Below, one piece after another: positions 63,119 to 64,000 of a stretch of DNA of 64,000 bases. Location of the stretch: assembly GCA_944384745.1 (NCBI GenBank), contig CALWUO010000004.1, positions 1 through 64,000 of the forward strand, in the 5' to 3' direction. Each line of letters begins with the position of its first letter. Position 1 is the first letter of the stretch. The stretch is from an uncultured Butyricicoccus sp. Lineage in GTDB: Bacteria > Bacillota > Clostridia > Oscillospirales > Butyricicoccaceae. The translations under genes and the position numbers were made by a program. A model generated the notes under the pieces. It was not told the DNA's origin. It saw only the letters and a program-made list of their open reading frames with translations, and searched no databases.

Positions 63119-64000
63119 TTACTTTCTTGTATAAGGATATAGAGTTACACCCTTAACAACACGGTTTACTTCACCTGTTGGACATGGATTATCTGGAGTG
63201 ATACCCATAGAAAGGGATTTTAAAACAGCTAGTGTCTGAGCAAATAGAATATCATCAAGACCTAACATAACACTTTGATAATCAGTATCAAGGTTATAGT
63301 TTACAGCATAATCTGCAAGTGCTGCTACATCTGCATCTGGCTTAGAAGTTACAACAACAATTTTATTTCCTTTGCGTTGAGAACTCATTTCCTTTAATAA
63401 ATCAATTTCATATTGACGAGTATAAGCATCATCACTCAAATAAATAACAGTTAATGTATTATCATCAACAATAGACTTAGGACCATGACGGAAACCAAGT
63501 GGAGTATCATACATTGTAACAACTCCGCCTGCTGTAAGCTCTAGCATTTTAAGAGCAGACTCCTGAGCTATACCCTTTAAACAGTTACTGCCAAGATATA
63601 CAATTCTGTTAAAATTATATTCATTAACAATATTTTGAGCTATTGTATAGTTTTCAGCTAGGAACTTTTCACCAGCATCTGCAATTTTTTCTACTTTTGC
63701 AATAGCCTCATCAAGGTTATCAATACAGAAACACAGATAAGCTGCAAGATACATATTGCTAAAGCTTGAAGTCATAGCAAAGCTTTGGTCATGGGTTTCT
63801 GGTGTTAAGTTAATAGCATAACATTTAGGGGTTGTTTGTGCTCGCTTAGATAAAGCTCCCTCATGATTACAAGTGATAAACAGATGATAAACATTATCAC
63901 AAACAGCTTCAGCAACATCAATTGCACCAACAGACTCTGGAGAATTGCCAGAACGACCAAAACTAATAAGTAAAGTTGGTTTTGTGCGTGATAAGTAAGC
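63119..64000 (-). CDS. agaS: AgaS-like SIS-domain sugar-phosphate isomerase/deaminase, 5' end outside the window
   Basis: The frame stays open from 63119 to the right window edge, so the N terminus is missing (an ATG at 63775 is internal). SIS motifs are visible: ISFGRSGNSPESVGA near the edge, HLFITCNHEGALSKRA, then DQSFAMTSSFSNM, LGSNCLKGIAQESALKMLEL and GFRHGPKSIVDDNTL. AgaS deaminates and isomerises galactosamine-6-phosphate to tagatose-6-phosphate. The neighbouring nagA and gat genes support this, but the exact substrate is inferred. Confidence 0.88.
   Translation of the reverse strand, partial: AYLSRTKPTLLISFGRSGNSPESVGAIDVAEAVCDNVYHLFITCNHEGALSKRAQTTPKCYAINLTPETHDQSFAMTSSFSNMYLAAYLCFCIDNLDEAIAKVEKIADAGEKFLAENYTIAQNIVNEYNFNRIVYLGSNCLKGIAQESALKMLELTAGGVVTMYDTPLGFRHGPKSIVDDNTLTVIYLSDDAYTRQYEIDLLKEMSSQRKGNKIVVVTSKPDADVAALADYAVNYNLDTDYQSVMLGLDDILFAQTLAVLKSLSMGITPDNPCPTGEVNRVVKGVTLYPYTRK

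Noticed and set aside
1..64000. CRISPR array, insertion sequence or prophage
   Set aside because: No regularly spaced repeats, transposase, integrase or phage structural genes were seen; the genes are almost all housekeeping or metabolic.

Overview
The window is a piece of chromosome from a low-GC, anaerobic Gram-positive bacterium, most likely class Clostridia and perhaps an Oscillospiraceae/Ruminococcaceae-type gut organism. The evidence is the AT-rich sequence with strong AGGAGG ribosome sites, a Gram-positive PolC replicase, a one-polypeptide pyruvate:ferredoxin oxidoreductase, an ECF-type vitamin transporter subunit, type III pantothenate kinases, and the pyrH-frr-uppS-cdsA-dxr-rseP-ispG-polC order. 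No phage, transposon, CRISPR array or rRNA was seen. The exact genus cannot be told from the sequence alone.

Layout. 1-280: two identical tandem tRNA-Tyr genes (the first cut by the window edge). 280-4080: a PP2C-type phosphatase with a coiled-coil tail, a secreted protein with a degenerate deacetylase domain, and ilvE. 4127-10061: a membrane signalling operon (CapA-like protein, diguanylate cyclase, Cache-sensor hybrid histidine kinase) in which the kinase is split by a frameshift in an A8 run. 10295-12837: an ECF S component, a divergent CoaX and two small membrane proteins, one with its end displaced by a second probable homopolymer shift. 12915-17961: pgi, glyA, nth and cysS. 18055-23462: a seven-gene selenium/molybdenum cofactor operon (selD, yedF, yqeB, a cysteine-desulfurase-like gene, DUF3343, xdhC, mocA). 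23596-31524: rsmA, a trio of unknown genes, a phosphoesterase, a second canonical coaX, a 51-residue protein, a papain-like lipid/peptide hydrolase, truA, an SLH-anchored M15 peptidase and a ComM-like ATPase. 31798-37532: PFOR, a Fur/PerR regulator, cysE and a tRNA methyltransferase. 37560-43961: a histidine operon with a fused hisZ-hisG gene and a 27-residue membrane peptide gene between hisI and hisE. 44053-55014: DUF6054, polC, the isoprenoid/undecaprenyl/phospholipid block, frr and pyrH. 55406-64000: an amino-sugar/tagatose region with two AraC regulators, gldA, gatZ, gatY, nagA/agaA, yajC and an agaS-like isomerase cut by the window edge.

How the genes fit together. The right end can be read as an N-acetylgalactosamine-type route: deacetylation (nagA/agaA), deamination-isomerisation to tagatose-6-phosphate (agaS), and cleavage of tagatose-1,6-bisphosphate (gatY with gatZ), controlled by local AraC proteins. 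The selenium operon is the maturation set for selenium-dependent molybdenum hydroxylases, but no hydroxylase lies in the window. Several starts were moved from the longest reading frame to a codon with a good ribosome site. The most noteworthy items are the two homopolymer frameshifts, the hisZG fusion, the two short protein genes, the permuted XdhC and the divergent CoaX beside a vitamin transporter. No wholly new system could be demonstrated.
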